This document shows, piece after piece, positions 43,467-53,400 of a stretch of 54,496 bases of DNA (positions are counted from its first letter, which is position 1; each line of letters begins with the position of its first letter). The stretch is from JAQBDA01 sp032124675. GTDB taxonomy: Bacteria > Chloroflexota > Anaerolineae > Anaerolineales > UBA4823. A program made the translations under genes and the position numbers. Location of the stretch: the NCBI GenBank assembly GCA_032124675.1, contig JAQBDA010000230.1:1-54496 (forward strand). Direction: 5' to 3'. The notes under the pieces are model-generated. The model saw only the letters and a program-made list of their open reading frames with translations. It searched no databases and was not told the origin of the DNA.

Positions 43467-44222
43467 ATGATTAAAGCGCTGTACGTGCTGGTATTAGCAG
43501 CCTTTTTGGTTAGCTGCGCGACAGCTCCACCAACTCCGGAACAGGTAACTGCGCCAGCTGTCGAAAACACCCCCCAATCCACCCAGGATAGCTACGCCGA
43601 TGCTCGCCTGTCTATGGTGCGTGAACAGATCGAGCTGCGTGGGATTGCTGACCCGGTGGTGCTGGAAGCCATGCGCCAGGTGGAGCGCCACCATTTCGTC
43701 CCCCAGGATTACATCGACCAGGCATACGACGACCACCCGCTGCCGATTGGCTACGGGCAGACGATATCCCAGCCATATATTGTCGCCTTGATGACCCGGG
43801 AGTTGGCTGTACAGCCCGGCGACCGGGTGCTCGAGATTGGGACAGGCAGCGGCTACCAGGCGGCTGTACTGGCGCAGATGGGCATCCAGGTCTACACAAT
43901 CGAAATCGTGCCAGAGCTGGCCGAGCTGGCCGAATCACGCCTGGCTGATTTGGGATATGATAGTGCCCGGGTGCTGAGTGCAGATGGCTATTACGGTTGG
44001 GAAGCCCATGCGCCATACGATGCGGTCATTGTCACCGCTGCTCCGGACCACCTGCCGCAGCCCCTGGTGAGCCAGCTTAAAGAAGGGGGAAGGCTGGTGA
44101 TACCCATCGGGCCGGTGGGTGCGGTCCAGACGCTGTGGCGGTTTGAAATGGTCGATGGGGAATTGCAGGCTGAGAATCTCGGTGCAGTGCGCTTTGTGCC
44201 GTTCACCCGCGCTCCACAGTGA
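43467..44222 (+). CDS. Lipoprotein protein-L-isoaspartate O-methyltransferase-like protein
   Basis: 251 residues. An N-terminal signal with lipobox FLVSC (Cys17) and Pro/Thr linker is followed by a complete PCMT domain: MVREQIELRGI, MRQVERHHFVP, PIGYGQTISQPYIVALM, SAM site VLEIGTGSGYQA, and the family C-terminal VIPIGPVG. PCMT repairs isoaspartate with SAM, normally in the cytoplasm; an exported lipidated form lacks an obvious SAM source. Either the signal is misread and serves only as an anchor, or SAM-free binding is used. Converges with the next gene, overlapping by 20 bases. Confidence 0.87.
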   Translation: MIKALYVLVLAAFLVSCATAPPTPEQVTAPAVENTPQSTQDSYADARLSMVREQIELRGIADPVVLEAMRQVERHHFVPQDYIDQAYDDHPLPIGYGQTISQPYIVALMTRELAVQPGDRVLEIGTGSGYQAAVLAQMGIQVYTIEIVPELAELAESRLADLGYDSARVLSADGYYGWEAHAPYDAVIVTAAPDHLPQPLVSQLKEGGRLVIPIGPVGAVQTLWRFEMVDGELQAENLGAVRFVPFTRAPQ

Positions 44223-46731
44223 GCTGCGGTTGTGGTGATATGCGGCTCCAGCGTATATATATAATCACACAGCAGGCATACGCGGCGGCCCCAACCCACA
44301 TCACAGTTGAGAATCCGGTGCTGAGCGAGAGGATGGCTGCCAGCACGGCAGCAATTACCGATGCGCAGCCGTTGACCGCCCACGCCCACGGCACCCAGCC
44401 GGGAGATTGTGACTCCATCTGATCTAGCCCCAGCGGGAAGGGCAGGCCCATCAGCAGCCCAAGCGGAAGTAAGATGAGCACGGCTGCAACGCCGCGCGCA
44501 AGCGCGTTCCACCCCAGCGTGAACTGGATAAGCGCTCCTGTCATCCAGGGCGTCAGGAGGGCCAGGACAGCCAGAGAGATCAGAGCGGCCCTTTTCGGCA
44601 GCCAGGGTCGCCTGGCCAGGCTGCTCCCCAGTCCGGAAAACAGCAGCAGGGACAGTACCACCGCAGTGAAGGCGTAAGTTGGGTGCCCTAGTAGCAGGAT
44701 CCAGCGCTGGATGAGCGGGATTTCCACCAGCAGGAACGCCAGACCGATCAGAGAAAAATATGCCAGCACATACCCCAGCCCGCTGCGGCTAAATTCAGTC
44801 TGGCTTGACACCGCTGGTGGCATCGCGAGAGGCATTCGTTGTGTTGGTTTATGATCCAAGCGTGCCCGAACGGGCAGCACCGCCAGCGGGACAATGACCA
44901 GGATCAGGCTGAACGCAGAGACCATGATAAGCAGTGCCAGCAGCACAAGAAAGCCGCTGCCACCGAACGGCTGCCAGGTTCGCCCCATTTGTGCCACGAT
45001 CTCCGGTACCTGTTCCCAGGTGAAGAAATGATAGAAGAAGGGGTGGTCGTCGATTGCCGGGCGGACATCGAACGGGAATTCCTCATAGAAAGTATCCCTG
45101 TCCGGTGATGCCAAGAGCGAACGCAATGCCAGATAGTAGGCAGATTTTGGCAGATGGTTGAACCGGTTTGTCTCTTCAGCCGCGACATCCGGTGCCCAGA
45201 CCAGGTCGTAGCGCCGTCTTTCACTGAACTCGCGCGCGGCAGCCAGCTCAAGTTTGTCCCAACCGTCCGGTTTTACCAGGAAAGTGATCGTCTGGATGCC
45301 GCGATATGCCAGGAGTGCATCTTCAGGCTTTCTCTCACCGGTCGCTTCCAGTGCTTCTACCAGGGTGGCTGCCATGCGTACCGATTCGCTGGGCGGGGTT
45401 TGCAGCCAGCGGGTTACGACAAGGATCCCATCCGGTGCCAGGTTGGCGAACGCCTGGGTGAACATCTCCACGGTGAGCTCATAAGTCTCCTGCAGGCTGT
45501 ACGCGCCGCTGGTGACCGGGCGATGGGAGTCTGTGAGTGGAAGGTAGATCAGGTCGAATTCCTGCGATTCCCGCTGCAGGTACGACCGTCCGTTTTGGAT
45601 GATGGTCTCAATGTTTTGATACTCAAATGGATTGGAACCTGGCGCGCCAATTTCCAACGCCTGACGTACCAGCCTGTTATGCAGGACGGTGGTGATATTC
45701 GCGGCCGCGCCCGCATGGGCCTGCAGGAGGCCCAATCCGCCTCCAGGTTCGATCACCAGCGCTGCTGCACCTGGGCGCAGCTCAAAGGCCAGCGCTTCGG
45801 GCAGGTATCCGGCTGCCTCGAACTGGCCGGCTTCCACCAGGCTGACCGGGGAAAGGTTATCCCCATCGATTGACAGCCCTATCTGAGGAGGCAGGCTTCC
45901 GCGGTAGGTGTAGCTCAGACCTGGCATTGCATGCACGCCTGCTCCTTCGACCATATCCAGCCTTGAGATGGCATTCCACCGGCCAAGCAGCAGGCGGAAT
46001 CCAGGATGCAGCCGGGCATATGCCAGACCTTTATACGGTGAGATGACCAGCCCGTACGGCGCCCGCCAGGTCTGGTTTGCCGCTCCCAGCCAGATCAATG
46101 CAGCCAGCCCGGAAGCTGCGATAAGCAGCGCGATACCGCGTTTGGCACGCCCTGATTTGGATGGGGACCCGCGCAGGAGAAGCGCTGGAAAGGCACCCAG
46201 GATAGCGCAGCCGCACAGCGCCCCTGGCACCCCTGCTGCAGAAATTAACACTGGTGCCAGCAGAACACCGCCAGCCGAGCCAACCAGATTAGCCGCATAG
46301 ACGATATTGCTTGACATGCGCTCTGATCCCCTGGCAGCGGTTGACAGTGCGGCAGCAATCCCGGTCCCGCTGCACAGGAATGGCAGGCTCAGCGTCAGGT
46401 AGTATAGGGCAAAATACTCGATCTGGCGGGAGTCGATCGCCATCGCATAGGAATCGAAGGGTACCAGGTTGACCGCCAGGTATGTCAGCGCCAGGCTGGC
46501 TGTAAAAGCAATCCCGCTGCCAGCGAGCAGGTTATCAATAGGATATTGTTTCAAGCGTGTGGAAAGGCTGAGCAGAGTCCCGCTGGCTGCGAATCCTAAC
46601 AGCGCCAGGCTGATCACCAGGAAGGCAAAATGATAGTACTGTGCCGCGGCCAGCTGGCGGGTAAGGGTGCCCTCCAGGCACAGGGTTGCCCCTGCCAGAG
46701 CAGCGACGGCGAGCAGGCGGCGATTATCCAT
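44203..46731 (-). CDS. SpeE-like domain in a large polytopic membrane protein
   Basis: 842 residues from ATG 46731 (an extended start at 46836 would run into the neighbouring gene). N-terminal block of about eight helices, then a Rossmann-like spermidine-synthase-type domain (VIEPGGGLGLLQAHAGAA, FDLIYLPLTDSHRP) and a C-terminal block of about six helices. Such spermine/spermidine-synthase-like membrane proteins are known in many bacteria, with unknown substrate. It lies 14 bases after an ABC permease gene and may share its transcript. Confidence 0.8.
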   Translation of the reverse strand: MDNRRLLAVAALAGATLCLEGTLTRQLAAAQYYHFAFLVISLALLGFAASGTLLSLSTRLKQYPIDNLLAGSGIAFTASLALTYLAVNLVPFDSYAMAIDSRQIEYFALYYLTLSLPFLCSGTGIAAALSTAARGSERMSSNIVYAANLVGSAGGVLLAPVLISAAGVPGALCGCAILGAFPALLLRGSPSKSGRAKRGIALLIAASGLAALIWLGAANQTWRAPYGLVISPYKGLAYARLHPGFRLLLGRWNAISRLDMVEGAGVHAMPGLSYTYRGSLPPQIGLSIDGDNLSPVSLVEAGQFEAAGYLPEALAFELRPGAAALVIEPGGGLGLLQAHAGAAANITTVLHNRLVRQALEIGAPGSNPFEYQNIETIIQNGRSYLQRESQEFDLIYLPLTDSHRPVTSGAYSLQETYELTVEMFTQAFANLAPDGILVVTRWLQTPPSESVRMAATLVEALEATGERKPEDALLAYRGIQTITFLVKPDGWDKLELAAAREFSERRRYDLVWAPDVAAEETNRFNHLPKSAYYLALRSLLASPDRDTFYEEFPFDVRPAIDDHPFFYHFFTWEQVPEIVAQMGRTWQPFGGSGFLVLLALLIMVSAFSLILVIVPLAVLPVRARLDHKPTQRMPLAMPPAVSSQTEFSRSGLGYVLAYFSLIGLAFLLVEIPLIQRWILLLGHPTYAFTAVVLSLLLFSGLGSSLARRPWLPKRAALISLAVLALLTPWMTGALIQFTLGWNALARGVAAVLILLPLGLLMGLPFPLGLDQMESQSPGWVPWAWAVNGCASVIAAVLAAILSLSTGFSTVMWVGAAAYACCVIIYIRWSRISPQPQLTVERG

Positions 46732-46745
46732 CGAATGCTGGCGAA

Positions 46746-47534
46746 TTAATACGTCTGGTCTGTTCGTTCCCACCAGTACAATGTGCCCAGACCTCCGATC
46801 AGGCTGACGAGAAATACAATCGCATAGCTGACCCAACCCAGGCTTGCATACTCCGGACCGGCCATTCCTGCCCGCAGGGCGGGCACCGACCAGGGGAAGT
46901 ACTCACCCCAGCCAGCGGCGGCGATCACCTGAGCCAGCATGAGAGCCAGGATCGCCGCTCCCATCGGCGGGAGCTCACCGTGCCAGGCACTGGCGAAGAA
47001 AGCGATGGGCGTAATCAGGGCGATATTCAAGCAGGCTGTCACCGCGATGGTCAGCGTCCCCTGCCAGAGCACCTCCACCGGGACCGGCTGCAAGGATACT
47101 GCCGCGCCAATGACCAGCCCGATCAGACATATGGTAACTGTAAGGATCGCCGACCAGACCATAATTACTCCGAACTTGCCCAGCACGATCGCCGAGCGCG
47201 GGGTGGGCAGGGCGAGCAGGTCTTTGAGGGTGCGGTCGGTATACTCGCGCCCGAACACCCAGCTGCCGATGAAGCCGAACAGGATGATCCCTCCGATGGC
47301 GACCGCCTGGGCGAGTATTCCCAGATAAGTTTGCCAGTCGGCAGAGCCAGCCACGATCTGGGCCTTGGCGCTGATGATCCCCATTCGACGGGCAAGGGCC
47401 GGGTCTTTCATGATCACCATGAAGAAACCGCCTACAAACGGAACCAGTGAGAACGCCAGGAATGTCGCCAGCGGCATTTTCGAACGGCGCGCTTTCAACA
47501 GCTCGATCTGAAAGGATTGCAGGATGCCGTTCAC
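46746..47534 (-). CDS. ABC-2-type transporter permease
   Basis: 262 residues with six expected helices (GFFMVIMKDPA, VFGREYTDRTLKDLLALP, the typical coupling loop). It overlaps the ATP-binding gene by four bases (ATGA), so the two form one exporter. Substrate unknown; such pairs export drugs, lipids or bacteriocins, or form sodium exporters. Confidence 0.9.
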   Translation of the reverse strand: MNGILQSFQIELLKARRSKMPLATFLAFSLVPFVGGFFMVIMKDPALARRMGIISAKAQIVAGSADWQTYLGILAQAVAIGGIILFGFIGSWVFGREYTDRTLKDLLALPTPRSAIVLGKFGVIMVWSAILTVTICLIGLVIGAAVSLQPVPVEVLWQGTLTIAVTACLNIALITPIAFFASAWHGELPPMGAAILALMLAQVIAAAGWGEYFPWSVPALRAGMAGPEYASLGWVSYAIVFLVSLIGGLGTLYWWERTDQTY

Positions 47535-48487
47535 GGACTGCTCTCTTTGCTCATGCCGATCAGCCGCAGGAAATAGTGCTCCAGGTCTTCCTGCTCGACC
47601 TTGAGCATCGTCGGAGGCAGCCCGGCACTTACCAGAATGGTAGCAATTTCATCCGGGTGTTTGATGGCTTGCTCATCGTGCAGCTCCAGGCTGCCGTCGT
47701 TCGATATGACTGTCGAATAACCGGCGCTGGCGAGAACGGCAAGGGCAGACCGATTGTCACGGGTTTGGATGAACAGCTGTTTCCTCCGGTTGCGTTGGAG
47801 CTCGTCAACATCCAGCTCTTGCAGCAGACGACCCTGGTGGATGATGCCGATCCGGTCGGCCAGGCGGGCTACCTCAGCGAGGATATGGCTTGACATAAAA
47901 ACTGTAGCCCCTTCCTCACGCACGAGCTCCTGCAGCAGCTCCCGGATTTCAACGATCCCCGCCGGGTCCAGCCCGTTCGCCGGCTCGTCAAGCAGCAGCA
48001 GCTGCGGGCGGTGCATCAGAGCTTTTGCCAGCCCCAGGCGCTGAGCGTTCCCGTGGGAAAGTTTTCCTGCACGACGGTCTGCATAGATGCTCAGGCCCAA
48101 TCGCTCGATCACATGGTCAACTGCTGCTGCCTCTGTACCCGGCCGAAGCCTGCGCATGGCATCCAGGTTCTCGCGCACCGTTAACTCGGGATAGGCGTGT
48201 GGGGTTTCTACAAGGTAGCCAATGCGCCCCCAGGGTTTTCTCACGCCAGGGCGGATATCTTCACCCAACAGGCGCGCGCTGCCCGAAGTAGGATTGACCA
48301 TTCCGAGCAGCAGGCGGATCGTTGTGGTTTTGCCCGCACCATTGAGTCCCAGGAAGGCATATATCTCTCCTTGCTCAACGCGCAGTGATAAACCGTCGAC
48401 CGCAGTCACAGCGCGGTACTTCTTTACCAATCCTTGGGTTTCGATCGCTGGGTCCATTGCAGGTGTGGATCCGAATATAGGTAACAT
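47531..48487 (-). CDS. ABC transporter ATP-binding protein
   Basis: 318 residues from ATG 48487, preceded by AAGGA; an ATG ten codons on is less well supported by a ribosome site. Walker A GLNGAGKTTT, a signature LSHGNAQRLGLAKAL (His-Gly-Asn in place of Gly-Gly-Gln), Walker B LLLLDEPANGLDPAG and the switch His in VFMSSH. Partner of the overlapping permease. Confidence 0.94.
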   Translation of the reverse strand: MLPIFGSTPAMDPAIETQGLVKKYRAVTAVDGLSLRVEQGEIYAFLGLNGAGKTTTIRLLLGMVNPTSGSARLLGEDIRPGVRKPWGRIGYLVETPHAYPELTVRENLDAMRRLRPGTEAAAVDHVIERLGLSIYADRRAGKLSHGNAQRLGLAKALMHRPQLLLLDEPANGLDPAGIVEIRELLQELVREEGATVFMSSHILAEVARLADRIGIIHQGRLLQELDVDELQRNRRKQLFIQTRDNRSALAVLASAGYSTVISNDGSLELHDEQAIKHPDEIATILVSAGLPPTMLKVEQEDLEHYFLRLIGMSKESSP

Positions 48488-48539
48488 ACAATATAATCCT
48501 TATTCTAATCCAAACCCTGTGAATTTTCAGGGGAGCCTA

Positions 48540-49172
48540 ATGTCTGCTAAACTCTGTCCAAAAGTGATCCTGGAAGGCACCCGGCTGACGTTCAAGACCG
48601 AGATCGCCTTCAACCTGAACGAGCACCCGCGCTTTGTGGGTCCGCGCAAGTACCGCTACCATTCACCGCTGATCTCTGCGGAGTGGTGCGCTTTCACCAA
48701 CTACCCCTGGGGGCGCGGGCTGATCAACTTCCTGCCCGGTGAGGAAGCCCAGGCTATGGAGACTTACCACACCTGGGCGCGGCTGTTCGAGCTGCAGCGC
48801 TACTATTCCTGGATCATCGACCGATTTCACCTTTCAACCCGCGCTTACCAGCTGCAAGTGCACAACACTGATTACAGCTTCCGCTGGTTGGAACAGCGGC
48901 TCAAGCCACTGGGATTTCACCTTGTGCTGGTCACCCGCACCCCGGATTCGTTTGCCGCTGCCCGTCAGGAACGGTTGAAAGTCTCCGGCAACCCCGCCCA
49001 GTATGATGACTTGCAGGCATTTATCGCCGAACAGGAGCTGATGCGCCGTCTGGCAGCAGAATCGATCCTGCCCGTTCTCGAGCTGGATATCTCAGATAAC
49101 GACGTCAATCAGGCAGCGGAACACATTGTAGATTGGATGGAAGCTACCGGCGGACTCTGGCTCCCAGGATAA
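48540..49172 (+). CDS. Nucleotide-kinase-like protein with a degenerate P-loop
   Basis: 210 residues from ATG 48540, with GGGGAG upstream. The N-terminus VILEGTRLTFKTEIAF aligns with the thymidylate-kinase P-loop (EGxxGxGKST), but the second Gly is Phe; Lys and Thr remain. DRFHLSTRAYQ recalls the DR(x)STxAY region of dTMP kinases, and VLVTRTPDSFAAARQERL the lid Arg region. It looks like a divergent dNMP/nucleoside-kinase relative that may bind without turning over. Unassigned otherwise. Confidence 0.7.
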   Translation: MSAKLCPKVILEGTRLTFKTEIAFNLNEHPRFVGPRKYRYHSPLISAEWCAFTNYPWGRGLINFLPGEEAQAMETYHTWARLFELQRYYSWIIDRFHLSTRAYQLQVHNTDYSFRWLEQRLKPLGFHLVLVTRTPDSFAAARQERLKVSGNPAQYDDLQAFIAEQELMRRLAAESILPVLELDISDNDVNQAAEHIVDWMEATGGLWLPG

Positions 49173-49210
49173 TACATTGCCCATTGATATACCTCAATCC
49201 CCTCCTGAGC

Positions 49211-49907
49211 TACAAGCTCGGTTGTTGTCTTGATCTCGGTAGATGCGGAATGGCGTGCAGTGCGCAATATATTGCCTGACCTGCTAATTGAGGGATCGCC
49301 TATCGGTGAGTCGTCTCTTTATACTGTCCAGGTGCATGATTAACCACTGCCGGTTGTGCTTCTCCATGGGGGCTGGGGGTAGATATCAGCTGCGGCATCC
49401 ACCCAATACGCCATCGACCGTTGGCGACTAGAACTGCTGGTAAAACTGGGCACCTGCGGCGGGCTGCGTGGCCAGATCGAGCGCGGGGAGATCATCCTTG
49501 TCGAGGCTACTCTGGTCATGAATATTATCGAGCAGATGGGTGATCCGGTAAATCACCTGGACCATTACACCACCCGTATCGACCTCTCCTGGTTAAGTGA
49601 GAACCACCCTTTGAATGTGCGTCGCAGGCGGATGGTGTCTGCTGACCAAGACCTTGTGCCTGAGCAAATCGAGCAATTGCGTGAGCGCTTCGGAGCGGTT
49701 GCCGGTGATTGGGAGTCGGTGGCGATTGCCTGGGTAGCCGGGCGCAATGGGGTGCGCTGCCTGATCCTGCGTGGGGTGAACGATCTGGTGGATGCTTCAG
49801 GAGGAGATGTATATGGGGACCTGGCAAGCTACCAGGTGGCAGCCCAGGTAATGATGAAGCGATTGCTGGGATCGCTGCCCGGCTGGTTGACTGCTGCCGG
49901 ATATTGA
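49211..49907 (+). pseudogene. MTA/SAH nucleosidase-like gene broken by stops
   Basis: In a single frame from about 49263 to 49907 the sequence reads as a nucleoside-phosphorylase/MTAN-like protein: RNILPDLLIEGSPIGESS, VVLLHGGWG, ISAAASTQYAIDRW, LVKLGTCGG, IERGEIILVEATLV, HYTTRIDLSWL, and GVNDLVDASGGD near the end. Two nonsense codons interrupt it: TAA at 49341 and TAG at 49380 (the latter at a Lys-like position after GGWG). The first ~15 residues (VVLISVDAEWRAV) lie just upstream, possibly in a shifted frame. The part after the stops could start at ATG 49518 (129 residues), but would lack the substrate-binding half. Recent decay, since the rest is intact. Confidence 0.78.
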
Positions 49908-50461
49908 GCAGCGGAAGTTATCTTCTTGCTCTAAGATATTATTCGAGAAGTATCTTCAGTTCAACCTCCTCCCTGAGGGGGATTCCAACCAGACCGGTAG
50001 ATGTGTGTCCATAAATATTCCAATCAAATAATACTTATCAATTTTGATAGAATCTAGGATATTTGTATATTTTATTGATTCTGTTGTTGACACTGATCTT
50101 TTGGGGTGATATTCTTTGCTCTAGGACACTCCGGATAACCAAAGGCTTCAATTGCAGATTTTCATCCAATATGTGTAAAGTATGATGCGGTTTTGCAATA
50201 ATTGCATTAATCAGAGTTACATGGCTGGTTTTGAAGGTACCTATCCAGCCATGTCAGATTGTGATTGGTGCACTCCTCTACGGTATGTTCCTGCTTCGAT
50301 ACCTCCCCCAGTTTTTTTACTCCAGCGGTCTGGTAATACTCAGGCTGTATTCTTGATAGGAAATTGTTATCCCGTTGGGCATAGCTGTGGTTTACTGGAA
50401 TGATACGGCGTTGCTGCGCCTAATCCTGATCATCTCGATAATATGATAAGAGAGGTTCTCC
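49908..50461 (+). other. AT-rich intergenic region with a promoter
   Basis: 554 bases of AT-rich sequence. TTGACA (50087-50092) and TATTCT (50110-50115), 17 bases apart, form a good promoter; the start near 50122 gives a ~340-base leader to the large secreted protein. A 73-codon frame with several Cys (50182-50403) lies in this leader but has no ribosome site and no family likeness, so it is not called. Base composition differs from neighbouring genes. Confidence 0.55.
50087..50115 (+). promoter_or_regulatory. Promoter upstream of the large secreted protein
   Basis: TTGACA and TATTCT with a 17-base spacer. Probable promoter for the gene at 50462, leaving a leader of about 340 bases. Confidence 0.6.
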
Positions 50462-53400
50462 ATGATAAGAAAAACTGGAAATCTGATGAATTGGATCGTT
50501 ATGTTAAGCATGGTCTTTGGCATGGTGGCCTCACCGGCGCTGGCTGCGATCCCACAGGCTGATCTTGAGCAGATATCTCAATCACAACCTGGTTCCGGAC
50601 CAGTGGTCAGCGAGCCGGTGTCGCCAGCAGATAACTCGGGGCTGCCACCATCACCTCCAGCTGATCCGACCGTGAAAGGTGATCCGGTCGAATCAATATC
50701 TGGCAGACAATTAGGAAAGGGCTATGAATCGACTGAATTATCTTCCATCGATCAATTAGTTCAATCCGAGCATGGAGCGATTAATATGCCCGCACCGCTC
50801 ACCAATTGGGAAGGGATTTCCCAGATTGGGGTTGGTGCTGGTGTTTATCCACCCGATACAGATGGTGATGTGGGTCCCAACCATTACGTGCAGATCGTCA
50901 ACCATGGTACATCTGGATCATGGGTGCGTATTTGGGATAAAACCGGCACACAATTGTACGACTTCGGCCTGAACCCACTGTGGCCTGGGGGTGACCCGTG
51001 CAATTCATTTGGAAATGGTGACCCGATCGCGCTTTATGACCAGCTTGCGAATCGCTGGCTGCTCAGCCAGTTCGCCTTCTCCAACACCAACGGTCCGTTC
51101 TACGAATGCATTGCCATTTCTAAGACCGGCACACCGACCAACATTCCCAGCGATTGGTGGGTTTACTCCTTCCAGGTATCAACCACCAAGTTGAACGACT
51201 ACCCCAAGCTGGGTGTATGGCCGGATGCCTACTACATGACCGCCAACCTGTTCAACGCTGGTTCGTTATCCTGGGCAGGGACGGGTATGTGGGCTTTGGA
51301 CCGGGCAGCAATGCTGGCTGGTTCGGCAGCCACGCTCCAGTACTTTGAATTCGGTCCCTCTGATTGGGGTGGGATGCTTCCAGCCGACCTGGATGGTATG
51401 AGCTTACCTCCAGCGGGCACGCCGGGATACTTCATGGAAGTGCATGCAGACGAGTGGGATCCAGCATTCACCCAGGATGAGGTGGCGATCTACGAGTTCT
51501 ACGTGGATTGGGCTCTACCAGGTAACTCCACCTTCACCCAGGTAGCCCTGCTGCCAATGGCGGCATTTGATGGTGATATGTGTGGGTTCGCCCGGAGCTG
51601 CATCCCGCAGCCTGGCACAGCCCAGGGTTTGGATGCCATTGCTGATCGAGCGATGTTCCGCCTGGCGTACCGCAACCCTGGTGGTTATGAGACGATGGTG
51701 TCGAATATCACCGTGGATTCAAATGGCGCCGATCGTGCTGGGATCCGCTGGTTCGAGCTGCGTAAGAGCGGTGGTGTCTGGTCAGTTCACCAGGAAGGTA
51801 CTTATTCACCCGATTCTGACAATCGGTGGATGGGCAGCATCGCAATGGACCATGTGGGCAATATCGGTCTGGGTTACAGTGTCTCCAGTTCGACGGTCTT
51901 CCCGAGCATCCGCTATGCAGGCCGCCTGGCTGGCGACCCGCTTGGAACTCTGCCGCAGGCGGAGACCTCGATCATCGCAGGCAGTGGTTCACAAACTGGC
52001 ACTGCAAGCCGTTGGGGCGACTACAGCGCTATGGCAGTTGATCCAGTAGATGATTGTACGTTTTGGTACACGACAGAGTACATACAAACTACAGGAGCTA
52101 TCCCGTGGCAGACACGTGTGGCTTCCTTCAAGTTCCCCAACTGTGTCACAGGTCCATCCGGAACCTTGAACGGCTCGGTAACGGATGCCAATACTCTGGC
52201 GCCAATCAACGGGGCAAATGTGTTCGCCGATGGCGGGTATGATTACAGCGCCACAACCAATACAAGCGGTGCTTACACCCTGACGGTGGCAGAGGATACC
52301 TATACCGTGACCGCCTCCGTTTTCGGCTACCTGCCCGATACTGTGACAGGTGTGACCGTGGTCTCCGGTACGATTACTACGCAAGACTTTGCCCTGACCC
52401 CCTCAGCAATGGCCTCAGTATCTGGGGTGGTGACAGACGCCGCCACCGGCTGGCCGCTGTATTCTGAAATCAGCATCACCGGTGTACCGGGGACGGTATG
52501 GACCGACGCGGTAACTGGCTACTATACAGTAACCTTGCCCACCGGCGCAACCTACGATTTCAATGTCAATGCCCTGGTGGCAGGCTACAACGCTGCCAAC
52601 GTGTCCGTCGGTCCATTGGCAGGCAATACCACACAGGATTTTGCTCTGAACGCCGACCAGGTGGCCTGTAATGCGCCTGGCTACACCTTGACGACCACCG
52701 GTCTCTTTGAGGGATTTGACGGTACCTCCACCCCGGCCGGCTGGAACGTAGTCAACAACGGTGGTACCTGTCCGTGGGTGTTCAACGACCCAGGCGGGCG
52801 CGGCAACCTCGCCGGTGGTTCTGGTAATTTTGCCATCGCTGACAGCGATGATTGCGGCACCGGTACCACGATGAATACCGACCTGTACTCGCCGATCGTC
52901 GATATCTCTAGTCTGGCAGCCGTCCCCTTCGAGTTCAAGTACGATTACAACAATTTTTCTTCCGGGGAAGTGGCGGCTGTCGACATCAGCGCCAACGGCG
53001 GCACCAGCTGGACGAACGTGGTCACCTGGAACACCGACCAGCCCGGCCCGGCTACTTTCAGTCAAGACGTGACTGCGCAGTTGGTCGGCTCTACACAAGC
53101 CCAGGTGCGTTTTCGCTACGTTGCGCCAGGCTGGGATTGGTGGTGGGAGGTTGACGAAGTGCTGCTGGGGGTGCAGAGCTGTGTCCCGCCGGCGAACGGG
53201 GGTCTGGTCGTAGGCAATATATACGACGAGAACACCCAGCTGCCGGTGACCGGCGCCTCGGTCACAAATGATTATGGCTTCTCTGCGACCGCCATCGACA
53301 CCCCGGATGATAACAATGTGGACGATGGCTTCTACACCCTCTTCTCCCCGGCGGGAGTCGGTGCAGTCAACCACAATGCAGTTTTCACAGACTACGGCAT

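Noticed and set aside
45154..45873. 239-codon plus-strand frame opposite the SpeE-like gene
   Set aside because: Mirror frame of a well-supported gene; no family-like motif and no ribosome site.
46686..47450. 254-codon plus-strand frame opposite the ABC permease
   Set aside because: Mirror frame; composition rich in Asp, Arg, His and Gln as expected from antisense of membrane helices.
50182..50403. 73-codon Cys-rich frame in the AT-rich leader
   Set aside because: No ribosome site, no recognisable family, unusual composition; likely chance.
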